Positions 34,131 to 42,674 are shown, numbered from the stretch's first letter. The stretch: DNA of 64,000 nt from Rhodoplanes sp. Z2-YC6860 (GCF_001579845.1 NZ_CP007440.1:744001-808000), one strand, 5' to 3'. A program made the numbers and translations. Notes: generated by a model from the sequence alone, not told the origin.

Positions 34131-35329
34131 AATTCGGAATCGATAGACTCATCGCGGAGCCGGCGCTGCGCGCACCATTGGCCGGCAGGCGCGTGGCGCT
34201 GCTCGCGCATCCGGCGTCCGTCACTGAAAACCTGACGCATTCGCTCGACGCGCTCGCCGCGTGTGGCGATCTGAAGCTCAGCGCGGCTTTCGGACCGCAG
34301 CACGGTCTGCGCGGCGACAAGCAGGACAACATGGTCGAGTCGCCGGACTTCGAAGATCCGGTGCATCACATTCCGGTCTTCAGTCTCTACGGCGAGGTGC
34401 GCAAGCCGACCGACAAGATGATGGGATCGTTCGACGTGATCCTCATCGACCTGCAGGACCTGGGCTGCCGCATCTATACGTTCATCACGACGCTTCTCTA
34501 TGTCCTCGAAGCGGCGGCGCGCCATCGCAAGTCGGTCTGGGTGCTGGATCGGCCGAATCCGGCTGGCCGTCCCATCGAAGGGCTTAAGCTTCGCAGCGGC
34601 TGGGAGAGCTTTGTCGGTGCGGGCCCGATGCCGATGCGTCACGGGCTGACGCTGGGCGAGCTTGGCCTGTGGTTCGTCGAGACCTTCAAGCTCGACGTCG
34701 AATATCGCGTGATCGAGATGCAAGGCTGGCAGCCGGACGCCGCGCCCGGTTTCGGCTGGCCGCTCGGCGAGCGCATCTGGATCAATCCGAGCCCCAACGC
34801 GCCGAATCTGTCGATGGCGCGGGCCTATGCGGGCACGGTGATGCTCGAAGGCACGACGCTGTCGGAGGGCCGCGGCACGACGCGGCCGCTCGAACTGTTC
34901 GGCGCGCCGGATATCGATGCGCGAGCGGTGATGAAGAAGATGGTGGAGCTCGCGCCGCGCTGGCTGGAAGGCTGCCGGTTGCGCGAGTGCTGGTTCGAGC
35001 CGACGTTCCACAAGCATGTCGGCAAGCTTTGCCACGGCGTTCAGATTCATCCGGAAGGGCCCGGCTATGATCACGGCATCTTCAAGCCGTGGCGCATCCA
35101 GGCGCTCGCCTTCAAGGCGATCCGGGCGTTGTATCCGCAATATCCACTATGGCGCGACTTCGCCTATGAATACGAGCACGGCAAGCTCGCCATCGACGTG
35201 ATCAATGGCGGCCTGCTGCTGCGTGAGTGGGTCGACGATCCTTCAGCGAGTCCGCACGACCTCGATGCGCTCACGCTGCCGGACGAGCAGGCGTGGTCGA
35301 GCGAGCGGAAGCCTCATTTGCGCTATTGA
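34127..35329 (+). CDS. namZ: Exo-beta-N-acetylmuramidase NamZ-like (DUF1343, GH171)
   Basis: 400 residues. The DUF1343 signatures are all visible: AAFGPQHGLRGDKQDNM near residue 50, IPVFSLYGEVRKPTDKM, VILIDLQDLGCRIYTFITTL near residue 105, and LDRPNPAGRPIEG. DUF1343 was shown in Bacillus and Tannerella relatives to be an exo-N-acetylmuramidase that removes terminal MurNAc from wall fragments. Here there is no signal peptide, so it would act in the cytoplasm on imported muropeptide glycans, or be exported by another route. Its end overlaps the convergent nagA by seven bases. Confidence 0.85.
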   Translation: MKFGIDRLIAEPALRAPLAGRRVALLAHPASVTENLTHSLDALAACGDLKLSAAFGPQHGLRGDKQDNMVESPDFEDPVHHIPVFSLYGEVRKPTDKMMGSFDVILIDLQDLGCRIYTFITTLLYVLEAAARHRKSVWVLDRPNPAGRPIEGLKLRSGWESFVGAGPMPMRHGLTLGELGLWFVETFKLDVEYRVIEMQGWQPDAAPGFGWPLGERIWINPSPNAPNLSMARAYAGTVMLEGTTLSEGRGTTRPLELFGAPDIDARAVMKKMVELAPRWLEGCRLRECWFEPTFHKHVGKLCHGVQIHPEGPGYDHGIFKPWRIQALAFKAIRALYPQYPLWRDFAYEYEHGKLAIDVINGGLLLREWVDDPSASPHDLDALTLPDEQAWSSERKPHLRY

Positions 35330-36504
35330 ACGTCTTCCCGCTGACCGTCGACCCAGGTCGCAATGACTTTGAGTTCCGCGTTCAACGCGACCAGATCGGC
35401 GCGTGCGCCTGCCGTCAGCGTGCCGCGCTCACGATCGAGGCCGAGAAACCGCGCGGGCGTCAGCGAGGCGGCGCGCAGCGCATCCTCCAGCGGAAGCTCC
35501 GCGAGCTTCACTGCGTTGCGCACCGCCGAGGCCATATCCAGGTGCGCGCCGGCGAGTGTTCCGCCCGCGGTGGCGAGCCGTCCTTTGACAAGCGTGACCG
35601 TCTGGCCCAGCAGACTAAAGCGCTGCAGCGACGAGCCCACGCTTGGCATGGCGTCTGTCACGAGAGCGATGCCGTCGCGCTTCGCCGCGAAGGCGAGCCG
35701 GACGGAGATCGGATCGACATGGATGCCGTCCACGATCAGCCCGGCGGTCAGCCGCTCCTCGGTGAGCGCGGTGCCGATGATGCCCGGCGACCGTCCGCTG
35801 AACGGCGGCATGGCATTGAACAGATGCGTGACGCCGCTCGCGCCATCGGCCACCGCGCGCATGACCACGTCCGCAGGCGCTTCGCTATGGCCGATCGAAA
35901 CGCGGACGCCGTTTGTGGTCAGGGTCTGAACGAATCCGGCCGGCACACATTCCGGTGCCAGCGTCACCAACGATGTCCCGGCGCCGGAAAGCTCGCACAG
36001 CTGTTCGACATCGCCATCGCGCGGTTCCGCGATCCGGTCGGGCGGATGCACGCCGGGGCGTTTGGGACTGATGAAGGGGCCTTCGATGTGCAGACCCAGG
36101 ATGCCATCATGGCCCGCGATCGATCGCGCAGCCGCGATCGCGTCAGCCATCCGTTCGCGCGTGTCGGTGATCAGTGTCGGAAGACATCCGGTGGTGCCGA
36201 AGCGGCGATGCGCGCGCGCGATGGCGCGCATGCCGTCCGCGGTCGGTTGATCGTTGAGGAGCACGCCGCCGCCGCCATTGACCTGCAGATCGATGAACCC
36301 TGGAGCAACGATGGTGCCGGCGGGCAGATTCTGTTGCGGCCAGTCGCCCGGAACTTCACCTGAGCGCCGAACGCCTGCGACGAGCCCGTCCCGGATCAGC
36401 ACCGCGGCATCGTCGTGCCATCGCGTGCCGTCAAAAATCCGGCGGGCGAGCAGGGCGTGCTGCGGAGGCGTTCCAGGATGATTCGGGTCCAGGCTCATCG
36501 ACAT
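35323..36504 (-). CDS. nagA: N-acetylglucosamine-6-phosphate deacetylase
   Basis: 393 residues. It converts GlcNAc-6-phosphate to glucosamine-6-phosphate and acetate in the cytoplasm. Motifs: PGFIDLQVNGGGGVLLND near residue 55, LHIEGPFISPKRPGVHPP with the metal-binding Glu, THLFNAMPPFSGRSPGI and the catalytic Asp in LVTDAMPSVGS. The start at 36504 is followed by a second in-frame ATG two codons later. It diverges from the murA-like gene, with a small palindrome directly upstream. It performs the step after MurQ in MurNAc use. Confidence 0.92.
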   Translation of the reverse strand: MSMSLDPNHPGTPPQHALLARRIFDGTRWHDDAAVLIRDGLVAGVRRSGEVPGDWPQQNLPAGTIVAPGFIDLQVNGGGGVLLNDQPTADGMRAIARAHRRFGTTGCLPTLITDTRERMADAIAAARSIAGHDGILGLHIEGPFISPKRPGVHPPDRIAEPRDGDVEQLCELSGAGTSLVTLAPECVPAGFVQTLTTNGVRVSIGHSEAPADVVMRAVADGASGVTHLFNAMPPFSGRSPGIIGTALTEERLTAGLIVDGIHVDPISVRLAFAAKRDGIALVTDAMPSVGSSLQRFSLLGQTVTLVKGRLATAGGTLAGAHLDMASAVRNAVKLAELPLEDALRAASLTPARFLGLDRERGTLTAGARADLVALNAELKVIATWVDGQREDVQ

Positions 36505-36509
36505 TCATT

Positions 36510-36524
36510 GCCAGTTGCACTGGC
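36510..36524. promoter_or_regulatory. Perfect palindrome in the nagA/murA divergent promoter region
   Basis: GCCAGTTGCACTGGC is a perfect six-base inverted repeat around TGC, five bases upstream of the nagA start. It may be a repressor operator, or a hairpin in the nagA leader that covers the ribosome site. No regulator gene lies in the locus. Confidence 0.4.
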
Positions 36525-36645
36525 GGTGCGACGAATCCAATTTAAGTTAAGGGGCGCGGAAGTCCCAGCGGAATGATCGCACGTGATGCCGTAAAATGCG
36601 GCGCGCTATTCCGAGAATCGGACGCGCGCGACCAAGGTGAGAAAA

Positions 36646-37908
36646 ATGGACCGGATGATCATCCGAGGCGGCAGCCGCATCGAAGGCTCGGTCCAGGTTT
36701 GCGGCGCCAAGAACGCGGCGCTGCCGCAGATCGCGGCCGCCTTGCTCAGTGCCGAGCGGCTGGAATTGGGCAATGTGCCCGAGGTTTCCGACATCGACAC
36801 CATGCTGCTGTTGATGCGGGAGCTTGGCGTCGCGGCGAACCGGGCGCCGGGGCATCGACTGGTGCTCGACGCGGGCGGCGCCCGCAACACCCAGGCACCC
36901 TATGACATCGTGCGCAAGATGCGCGCCAGCATTCTGGTGCTGGCCCCGTTGCTCGCCCGCTTCGGCTCGGCGCGCGTCTCGCAGCCCGGCGGCTGCGCCA
37001 TCGGCGCGCGGCCGATCGACCTGCATCTGAAGGCGTTGGAGGCGCTGGGCGCTCAGGTCGACATGGAGGCCGGTTACATCCACGCGCGAACCAGCGGCGA
37101 CGGCTTGCGCGGCGGCCGCATCGTGCTGTCGTCGCCGTCCGTGGGCGCGAGCGAGACCGCCTTGATGGCGGCGGTGCTGGCGCGTGGCGAAAGCGAAATC
37201 CTGAACGCCGGCCGCGACCCGGAAATCTCCGATCTCGCGGCTTGCCTCGTCGCGATGGGAGCGCGCATCGAAGGCGCGGGCACCCATCGGATGCTGGTGC
37301 AGGGCGTGCAGGCGCTGCATCAGGCGCGTCACGATCTGATCACCGACCGCATCGAGGCGGGCAGCTATGCCATCGCTGCCGCGATCACCGGCGGTCATCT
37401 CGAGATTCTGGGCGCTCATCTCGAGCATCTCGGGTCGGTCGGCGCCGCGCTGGAAAGCGCTGGCGTGCAGATCTGGCCGACCGACCGCGGCCTGATGGTG
37501 GTTCGCTCCGGACCGCTGCAGGCCATCGACATCTCGACCGAGCCCTATCCCGGATTTCCCACCGACCTGCAGGCGCAGTTCATGGCGCTGATGACGATTG
37601 CGCGGGGCGCTTCGGTCATCCGCGAAACCGTGTTCGAAAGCCGCTTCATGCATGTGCCCGAGCTGGGGCGGCTCGGCGCAAATATTTCGCTGCAAGGCTC
37701 GACCGCGCTGGTGCGTGGCGTCGACGGGCTGCGCGCTGCCGAGGTGATGGCGACGGATCTGCGCGCTTCGGTGTGTCTCGTTCTAGCGGCATTGGCCGCG
37801 GAAGGCGAGACCACGGTGCATCGCATCTACCATCTCGACCGCGGCTACGAACTCCTCGATCGCAAGCTCGTGCAATGTGGCGCCAACATCCAGCGGGTCG
37901 CCGGATGA
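36646..37908 (+). CDS. murA: UDP-N-acetylglucosamine 1-carboxyvinyltransferase (MurA homologue)
   Basis: 420 residues from ATG 36646, preceded by AAGGTGAG. MurA transfers enolpyruvate from PEP to UDP-GlcNAc, the first committed step of peptidoglycan synthesis and the fosfomycin target. Catalytic elements are intact: GAKNAALPQIAAALL with the Lys-Asn pair, QPGGCAIGARPIDLH with the catalytic Cys and Arg, FPTDLQAQFMALM with the active-site Asp, DLRASVCLVLAAL and the terminal IYHLDRGYELLDRKL. It overlaps the downstream kinase by four bases (ATGA), placing it in a salvage operon rather than with division genes. It may be a second MurA; whether another copy exists is not visible here. Confidence 0.9.
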   Translation: MDRMIIRGGSRIEGSVQVCGAKNAALPQIAAALLSAERLELGNVPEVSDIDTMLLLMRELGVAANRAPGHRLVLDAGGARNTQAPYDIVRKMRASILVLAPLLARFGSARVSQPGGCAIGARPIDLHLKALEALGAQVDMEAGYIHARTSGDGLRGGRIVLSSPSVGASETALMAAVLARGESEILNAGRDPEISDLAACLVAMGARIEGAGTHRMLVQGVQALHQARHDLITDRIEAGSYAIAAAITGGHLEILGAHLEHLGSVGAALESAGVQIWPTDRGLMVVRSGPLQAIDISTEPYPGFPTDLQAQFMALMTIARGASVIRETVFESRFMHVPELGRLGANISLQGSTALVRGVDGLRAAEVMATDLRASVCLVLAALAAEGETTVHRIYHLDRGYELLDRKLVQCGANIQRVAG

Positions 37909-38795
37909 CAGCCGCTGCCCAAACCGGTCCGCTGTTTGTCGGCGTTGACGGTGGAGGCACCGGCTGCCGCGCTCGCATCGAGGATGCGGACGGCAGCCTG
38001 CTCGGCACCGGTATCGCGGGTCCGGCCGCGTTGCGTCTCGGCATCGACCGCGCGCTGGCCGAAGTGGAGAAGGCCTGCCGTGCCGCGGCCGATGAAGCCG
38101 GGCTGACGTTTGAAGTTCTGAAGTCGGCCCATGCGGCCGCGGGGCTTGCCGGCGTCGGACGCAAGGGCGCTCTCGAGGAGCTGAACCAGCGGCCGCATCC
38201 GTTCCGTTCTATCGTCTACGTCAATGACGCGACAGTCGCCTGCATCGGCGCGCATGGCGCGCGCGACGGCGGTATTGTCATCGTCGGCACCGGCAGCGTC
38301 GGCTACGCGGTGATCGGCGAGCGCGAGGTGAGAGTTGGGGGCTATGGCTTTCCGATTTCGGACGAGGGCAGCGGCGCCGATCTCGGATTGCATGCGATCC
38401 GCCTGGCGCTTCGCGCTTACGACGAACGCGCGCTCGGCAGCAGCCTCACCCGCGACGTGATGGCCCGCTTCCACAACGATCCGTTCGATGCGGTGGCCTG
38501 GATGGATCGTGCAAGCGCCACCGACTACGCGACGTTTGCACCGCTGGTGATGCGGCACGCCGATAACGGCGATCCTGTCGCGCGGCGAGTCGTTCGTGAC
38601 GCGGGCGAGCAGATCGACGAACTGGTTCGGAGGTTGCTCGAATCCGGTGCGCCCCGGATCGCGCTGCTCGGCGGCCTCGCGTCGTCGATGCAGCCTTGGC
38701 TGTCGCCCGACGTGCAGCGGCGGCTGGTGCCGGTCGAGGGCGACGCGGTGGACGGCGCTTTGCACCTCGCCCGGCGTAACAGCGGGAAAGGGTGA
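37905..38795 (+). CDS. N-acetylglucosamine/N-acetylmuramic acid kinase (BadF/BcrA-type ATPase family)
   Basis: 296 residues from the ATG overlapping the murA stop. The ASKHA phosphate-binding loop LFVGVDGGGTGCRARIEDAD starts the protein. The second phosphate loop is GGIVIVGTGSVGYAVIG, and GYGFPISDEGSGADLG is the segment typical of amino-sugar kinases in this family. The enzyme phosphorylates GlcNAc or MurNAc at O6 with ATP in the cytoplasm. With NamZ upstream and MurQ downstream, MurNAc is a likely substrate, as for the MurK/NagK group. Substrate choice between the two sugars cannot be read off. Confidence 0.85.
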   Translation: MTAAAQTGPLFVGVDGGGTGCRARIEDADGSLLGTGIAGPAALRLGIDRALAEVEKACRAAADEAGLTFEVLKSAHAAAGLAGVGRKGALEELNQRPHPFRSIVYVNDATVACIGAHGARDGGIVIVGTGSVGYAVIGEREVRVGGYGFPISDEGSGADLGLHAIRLALRAYDERALGSSLTRDVMARFHNDPFDAVAWMDRASATDYATFAPLVMRHADNGDPVARRVVRDAGEQIDELVRRLLESGAPRIALLGGLASSMQPWLSPDVQRRLVPVEGDAVDGALHLARRNSGKG

Positions 38796-38802
38796 CCAGT
38801 CC

Positions 38803-39696
38803 ATGGCGACCGAGCACATCAGTCCGCGCTATGTCGATCTCGACTCTTGGTCTACGGCCGAAATGGTCGCGGCGATGTACGAGGGCCAGCTCGCGGCAGC
38901 AGCAGTGGTTCGTGCTGCGCTTCCGTCAATCGGTGCTGCCGTCGATGACGCCGTGCCGGCCCTGCAGCGTGGCGGCCGGATCGTCTATGTCGGTGCCGGC
39001 ACCTCGGGACGGATCGGCGTCCAGGACGGCACCGAGCTGACTCCCACCTACGATTGGCCTGCCGAGCGGCTGGTCTTCGCCATGGCCGGCGGCATGGAGG
39101 CGCTCATCAAGAGCGCGGAGGGCGCCGAGGACAACGAGACCGCGGGCGCACAGGCCATGGCCGACGCGAAGATCGGCGGAAACGACGTGGTCATCGGCAT
39201 CGCGGCGAGCGGCACGACACCATTTACGATCGGCGCCCTGCGCGCAGCCACTGCGGCGGGCGCGGTGACGATTGCGGTGGCCAACAATCCCGGCGCGCCT
39301 CTCTTTGAAGTGGCGCGCCATCGCGTGCTGGCCGACACCGGCGGCGAAGTGGTCGCCGGGTCCACCCGCATGAACGCCGGCACTGCGCAGAAGATCTTGC
39401 TGAACCTGATCTCGACGGCGCTGATGGTGAAGCTCGGCCGGGTCTACCGCGGGCTGATGGTCGACATGCGTGCCCGCAACGCGAAGCTGCGCCGCCGCGC
39501 AGCGGCGATTGTGATGGAGATTGTCGGTTGTACGAAGGCTGAAGCCGCGCGGTGCCTCGAGCAGACCGATGGCGACTTGAAGACGGCCATTCTGGTCGGG
39601 CTGGGATTGAACCGCGGCGATGCCTCGCGGTTGCTGCAGCAGCATAACGGCAATCTCCGATCCGCCATCAATGCGAAAACCGGCAACAATGGCTGA
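38803..39696 (+). CDS. murQ: N-acetylmuramic acid 6-phosphate etherase
   Basis: 297 residues from ATG 38803; a longer open frame upstream overlaps the kinase and is not used. MurQ splits the D-lactyl ether of MurNAc-6-phosphate, giving GlcNAc-6-phosphate and lactate. The SIS fold is seen in IVYVGAGTSGRIGVQDGTEL and IGIAASGTTPFTIGAL. The family signature is GGEVVAGSTRMNAGTAQKIL, and the acid Glu lies in SAEGAEDNETAGA. The C-terminal helical tail (EAARCLEQTDGDLKTAILVG) is also typical. It lies seven bases after the kinase. Confidence 0.94.
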   Translation: MATEHISPRYVDLDSWSTAEMVAAMYEGQLAAAAVVRAALPSIGAAVDDAVPALQRGGRIVYVGAGTSGRIGVQDGTELTPTYDWPAERLVFAMAGGMEALIKSAEGAEDNETAGAQAMADAKIGGNDVVIGIAASGTTPFTIGALRAATAAGAVTIAVANNPGAPLFEVARHRVLADTGGEVVAGSTRMNAGTAQKILLNLISTALMVKLGRVYRGLMVDMRARNAKLRRRAAAIVMEIVGCTKAEAARCLEQTDGDLKTAILVGLGLNRGDASRLLQQHNGNLRSAINAKTGNNG

Positions 39697-40714
39697 GACG
39701 CATTTTGAAAGCGCGATGGCGCGCGAGATCGCCGAAATTCCGGCAGTCGCCGGACGCCTGCTGGCGCAAACCGATGTGTTGGCCGCGATCGTCGAGCGGA
39801 TCGAGCAGCTCAAGCCTCGTGTCGTGGTGTTTTGCGGCCGCGGCAGCTCGGGCTATGTCGGCATCTATCTGCGCTATCTGTTCGAGGCGCGACTGGGGAT
39901 GCTTGCGTCTGTATCCGCGCCTTCGGTCGTGACGGCTTACGAGAGACCGCCAGACATGCGCGGTGTGCTGTTCGTCGTGATTTCGCAATCGGGTCGCAGT
40001 CCCGACCTCGTGACGGCAACGCAAGTGGCGCGCAACGTCGGTGCGTTGACGCTTGCGATCGTCAACGACGAGCAGTCGCCCGCGGCGGCGGCCGCCGAAC
40101 TCGTCCTGCCGATCGGCGCCGGACGCGAACATGCCGTGGCCGCCACCAAGACGGTCGTTTCGTCGATGATCGCGGGGGCTTGCCTTGTGGCCAAGCTGGC
40201 CCGCGACGATGAATTGACAGCGAGTCTGCGACGGATGCCGTCTCGGCTGTCGCTAGCACTCGAGTGCGATTGGTCGGCTTGGGCTGATGCGGTTGCTGGC
40301 GCGGCAGCCACCTTCGTGGTGGGCCGGGGTTATGCGTTGGGCTGCGTTCGCGAGATCGCGCTGAAGGTCTCTGAAACTTTGCGCATTCCGGCGATCGGCC
40401 ACAGCGCCGCGGAGTTGCGGCATGGTCCTTGGGCGTCGATTTCGTCTTCAACGCCGGTGCTGGTGCTGCGTCAGGATGATCGGACCGCGGCCGCCGTTGA
40501 CGGCGTGCTCCAGGATCTGGGCGACACAAAAGCCCCGGCGTTTGCGGCTGGAGGCCCGGCGGGCACGCTGCCTTGGATCGGCGACGGTAATCCTGCCTGC
40601 GACCCGATTCTGATGCTGGTGCCAGCGTATCGCGCGATTGAGCGGGCTGCGCGCAAACGGGGTTTCGATCCTGACAACCCGCCGAATTTGAGCAAGGTCA
40701 CGCGTACGTTGTGA
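39689..40714 (+). CDS. SIS-domain glucosamine-6-phosphate deaminase (NagB-II/AgaS type)
   Basis: 341 residues from ATG 39689, overlapping murQ by eight bases. Two SIS domains: FCGRGSSGYVGIYLRYLFE and VISQSGRSPDLVTATQVAR in the first, with AVAATKTVVSSM linking, and FVVGRGYALGCVREIALKVS in the second. This is the isomerase half of GlmS without the glutaminase domain, the layout of NagB-II deaminases. It would turn glucosamine-6-phosphate into fructose-6-phosphate and ammonia, closing the salvage route after NagA. An aldose-ketose isomerase of the same fold is possible. Confidence 0.85.
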   Translation: MAETHFESAMAREIAEIPAVAGRLLAQTDVLAAIVERIEQLKPRVVVFCGRGSSGYVGIYLRYLFEARLGMLASVSAPSVVTAYERPPDMRGVLFVVISQSGRSPDLVTATQVARNVGALTLAIVNDEQSPAAAAAELVLPIGAGREHAVAATKTVVSSMIAGACLVAKLARDDELTASLRRMPSRLSLALECDWSAWADAVAGAAATFVVGRGYALGCVREIALKVSETLRIPAIGHSAAELRHGPWASISSSTPVLVLRQDDRTAAAVDGVLQDLGDTKAPAFAAGGPAGTLPWIGDGNPACDPILMLVPAYRAIERAARKRGFDPDNPPNLSKVTRTL

Positions 40715-40736
40715 GGCCGCGGGCGCGATCTCGAAT

Positions 40737-40767
40737 TGAAACCGGCGCGTTGGACGCGCCGGTTTCA
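40737..40767. terminator. Strong bidirectional hairpin terminator
   Basis: A 14-base perfect stem with a three-base loop (TGG) between two convergent genes. One arm is TGAAACCGGCGCGT. The plus side is followed by a short T-rich run (AGTCTTAGTTAGT). It probably ends both the salvage operon and the Gly/Tyr-rich protein gene. Confidence 0.8.
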
Positions 40768-40774
40768 GTCTTAG

Positions 40775-41074
40775 TTAGTAGCAAACGCGACGGACAATGG
40801 GTCGGCCCCATGGGTTATACCCGACCACCTGACGCGGGCAGCCGTAATAACCGCCGCCGCCATAGTAGCCGTACGGGCCATAACCGTAGCCGTAGCGTGG
40901 AGCGGTTGCTGCGGCGAACGCGCCGAGCGCAAGACCGCCGACAACGGCAGGTCCAACCCATCCGCCGCGATGGCCCCATCGCGCTTCCGCGGAGGATGTT
41001 CCGGCGAGCGTCGCGCCTGCCAGAGTGGTGGCCGCAAGGGCGGCCATGCCAATTTTCTTCAACGTCGGGTGCAT
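40775..41074 (-). CDS. Small secreted Gly/Tyr-rich protein
   Basis: 99 residues from ATG 41074, with GAGGAG upstream. The signal peptide (MHPTLKKIGMAALAATTLAG) ends near AEARW. A second hydrophobic stretch VGPAVVGGLALGAFAAA follows, then a Gly/Tyr-rich segment around YGYGYGPYGYYGGGGYYG and a short end with Cys residues. This pattern is common in small Hyphomicrobiales envelope proteins of unknown function. Possibly a membrane-inserted surface protein. Confidence 0.75.
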   Translation of the reverse strand: MHPTLKKIGMAALAATTLAGATLAGTSSAEARWGHRGGWVGPAVVGGLALGAFAAATAPRYGYGYGPYGYYGGGGYYGCPRQVVGYNPWGRPIVRRVCY

Positions 41075-41350
41075 GATCACTCCTCTTTCTTTTCGCGTAT
41101 CCGCCACCCGTAATATGAAAGCGCGGACGCGCGTTCGCGTTCCCCAAGCTGCTGCTGAATCGGATGAACATGCATTCAGAGGGGAACGCGGGACATTGAG
41201 ATATGCGGCAACCCGCGCGCGTTCCGGTGCATCAAAATACACAGGCGGCTCGCGTGGCGAGACCGGCCCTCGCCTCGACGCCACATTATCGTCGGGATCA
41301 AAAGGCATGGATGGCTTGATCCCAACATTGAATGAGAGGACCACCAGCCG

Positions 41351-42271
41351 ATGCGTGTGGCCACCCTATGCGTCGCTGCCTGCTGGGTCACAAGCGCAAG
41401 CGTCAGCTCATCCGAGCCAAGGCCTCCTGTCGAACCTGCGGGCATGGCTTCGACGACAGCGTTGCCTCAAGGGTCGGAAGCGCAATCCGCTCCATCGTCC
41501 GGGAGTGATGCGTCTGCTGACACCGGTTCTCATTCGCCCGCCCAGCCAAAAAACGTGGCGCCCTCGAAGGCCGAGCTTTGTGCGACCGCGGTGCTGGTCG
41601 CACAGGCCAACAACCTGCCGGCTTCGTTTTTCACTCGGCTGATCCGGCAGGAAAGTGGTTTCAATCCGCGCGTCATAAGCTCGGCCGGAGCCCAGGGAAT
41701 TGCCCAGTTCATGCCGGGGACCGCCTCGTCTCGCGGGCTCGCAGATCCGTTCGAACCGACGGGCGCCTTGGCGGCTTCAGCCAAATATCTGGCGGAGCTC
41801 GTCGATCAATTCGGCAATCTGGGCCTCGCGGCTGCGGCTTACAACGCAGGGCCGAAGCGCGTTCAGGACTGGATCGCAAAGCGAACGAGATTGCCTGCCG
41901 AGACCCGGAACTACGTCTACAGCATCACCGGACAGTTGATCCAGGCGTGGACGGTGAGCCGCTCGCAAGCGGAGCAAATCCAGTTGGCGTCGGCCGACGG
42001 CTGTGCGGCTGTCGCGCCCGCGCTGCTTGCTCAGAACGACGGGCCGCCGGTCTCACAAAGTCCGGAAGCGACGGTTCGCTCCCGTGACCAGCGGACGAAA
42101 GCGGCTGCGTCGGAGCGTCACGGCTTGCCGAGGCCCAGTCATTTCATCGTCGGGCGGCCCGTGGCCGCAGCCATCAAGGCTGCCGAGGCGAAGGTGCTGG
42201 CAAAAGCCAAATGGCAGTCCGGAACGAGGCATGCGCGCCACGGCGTTGTTCGTGTGGCTTCTCTTCGCTAG
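41351..42271 (+). CDS. Lytic transglycosylase, SLT domain
   Basis: 306 residues. The N-terminus has a short hydrophobic stretch (MRVATLCVAACWVTSASVSS), probably a signal peptide, followed by a Ser/Pro-rich linker to about residue 70. The SLT domain follows: FFTRLIRQESGFNPRVISS with the catalytic Glu, AGAQGIAQFMPGTA, and LGLAAAAYNAGPKRVQDWI. The enzyme cuts the MurNAc-GlcNAc bond, forming anhydroMurNAc ends, in the periplasm. The C-terminal 90 residues are basic and low in structure. GAGAGGA lies about 13 bases upstream of the start. The stop codon touches the repeat element that follows. Confidence 0.87.
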   Translation: MRVATLCVAACWVTSASVSSSEPRPPVEPAGMASTTALPQGSEAQSAPSSGSDASADTGSHSPAQPKNVAPSKAELCATAVLVAQANNLPASFFTRLIRQESGFNPRVISSAGAQGIAQFMPGTASSRGLADPFEPTGALAASAKYLAELVDQFGNLGLAAAAYNAGPKRVQDWIAKRTRLPAETRNYVYSITGQLIQAWTVSRSQAEQIQLASADGCAAVAPALLAQNDGPPVSQSPEATVRSRDQRTKAAASERHGLPRPSHFIVGRPVAAAIKAAEAKVLAKAKWQSGTRHARHGVVRVASLR

Positions 42272-42370
42272 GGCACGATCCCGAAAAGTGTGAAGCGGTT
42301 TTCGGATAAGATCATGCCCAAATAACAGTAAGGAGCGACGGCTCTGATGCAACGAAGTTGAATCAGAGCC
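42271..42370. repeat. Intergenic palindromic repeat of Hyphomicrobiales type
   Basis: Two inverted-repeat units in tandem. Unit one runs 42271-42319: GGGCACGATCCCGAAAAG at the left end pairs with TTTTCGGATAAGATCATGCC at the right, with a four-base insertion in one arm. Unit two, 42341-42369, is a 13-base stem with one mismatch and a GAA loop (left arm GCTCTGATGCAAC). The CCGAAAAG...CGGTTTTCGG...GATCATGC pattern recurs between genes in Bradyrhizobium-like genomes; this is from memory. It sits directly after the transglycosylase stop. Confidence 0.75.
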
Positions 42371-42422
42371 TAGCAGGTGCCAGCGTGCTGCCGTTTTGCA
42401 CCGAAGATTGGATGTGAACTCG

Positions 42423-42626
42423 ATGACCGCCGACTCGAAGGCCTGCCCGGATTGCGAGACGCCCATGACCGTGATGGCTTCGATGCCGTCGCTCCAGCGT
42501 CAAGGATCGTGGAGCTTCTTTCTCTGCCCGCAGTGCGGCAAGGTAGAGCGGGAGCGTTTCGAGCGGCAGAGCGATGTCGCAGAAGGCGATGCTGAGCCCG
42601 GGCAGCTTGAAGCGGAAATCAAATGA
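42423..42626 (+). CDS. Small zinc-ribbon protein
   Basis: 67 residues from ATG 42423. Two CxxC pairs, ACPDCETPM and FLCPQCGKV, sit about 30 residues apart with Trp and aromatic residues between (QRQGSWSFFLCPQCGKVERE). This fits a zinc ribbon that could bind nucleic acid or protein. The C-terminal part is acidic. The stop codon lies inside the hairpin at 42618-42650. No specific family is recognised. Confidence 0.65.
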   Translation: MTADSKACPDCETPMTVMASMPSLQRQGSWSFFLCPQCGKVERERFERQSDVAEGDAEPGQLEAEIK

Positions 42627-42650
42627 CTTGAGCATCCCAAGTCATTTGAT
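42618..42650. terminator. Hairpin overlapping a stop codon
   Basis: ATCAAATGACTTG pairs perfectly with CAAGTCATTTGAT across a seven-base loop. It lies between convergent genes, so it can serve both. No strong T-run follows on the plus side. The zinc-ribbon stop (42624-42626) is in the left arm. Confidence 0.65.
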
Positions 42651-42674
42651 CCGAAATCATCATTCTCGTTTCGA

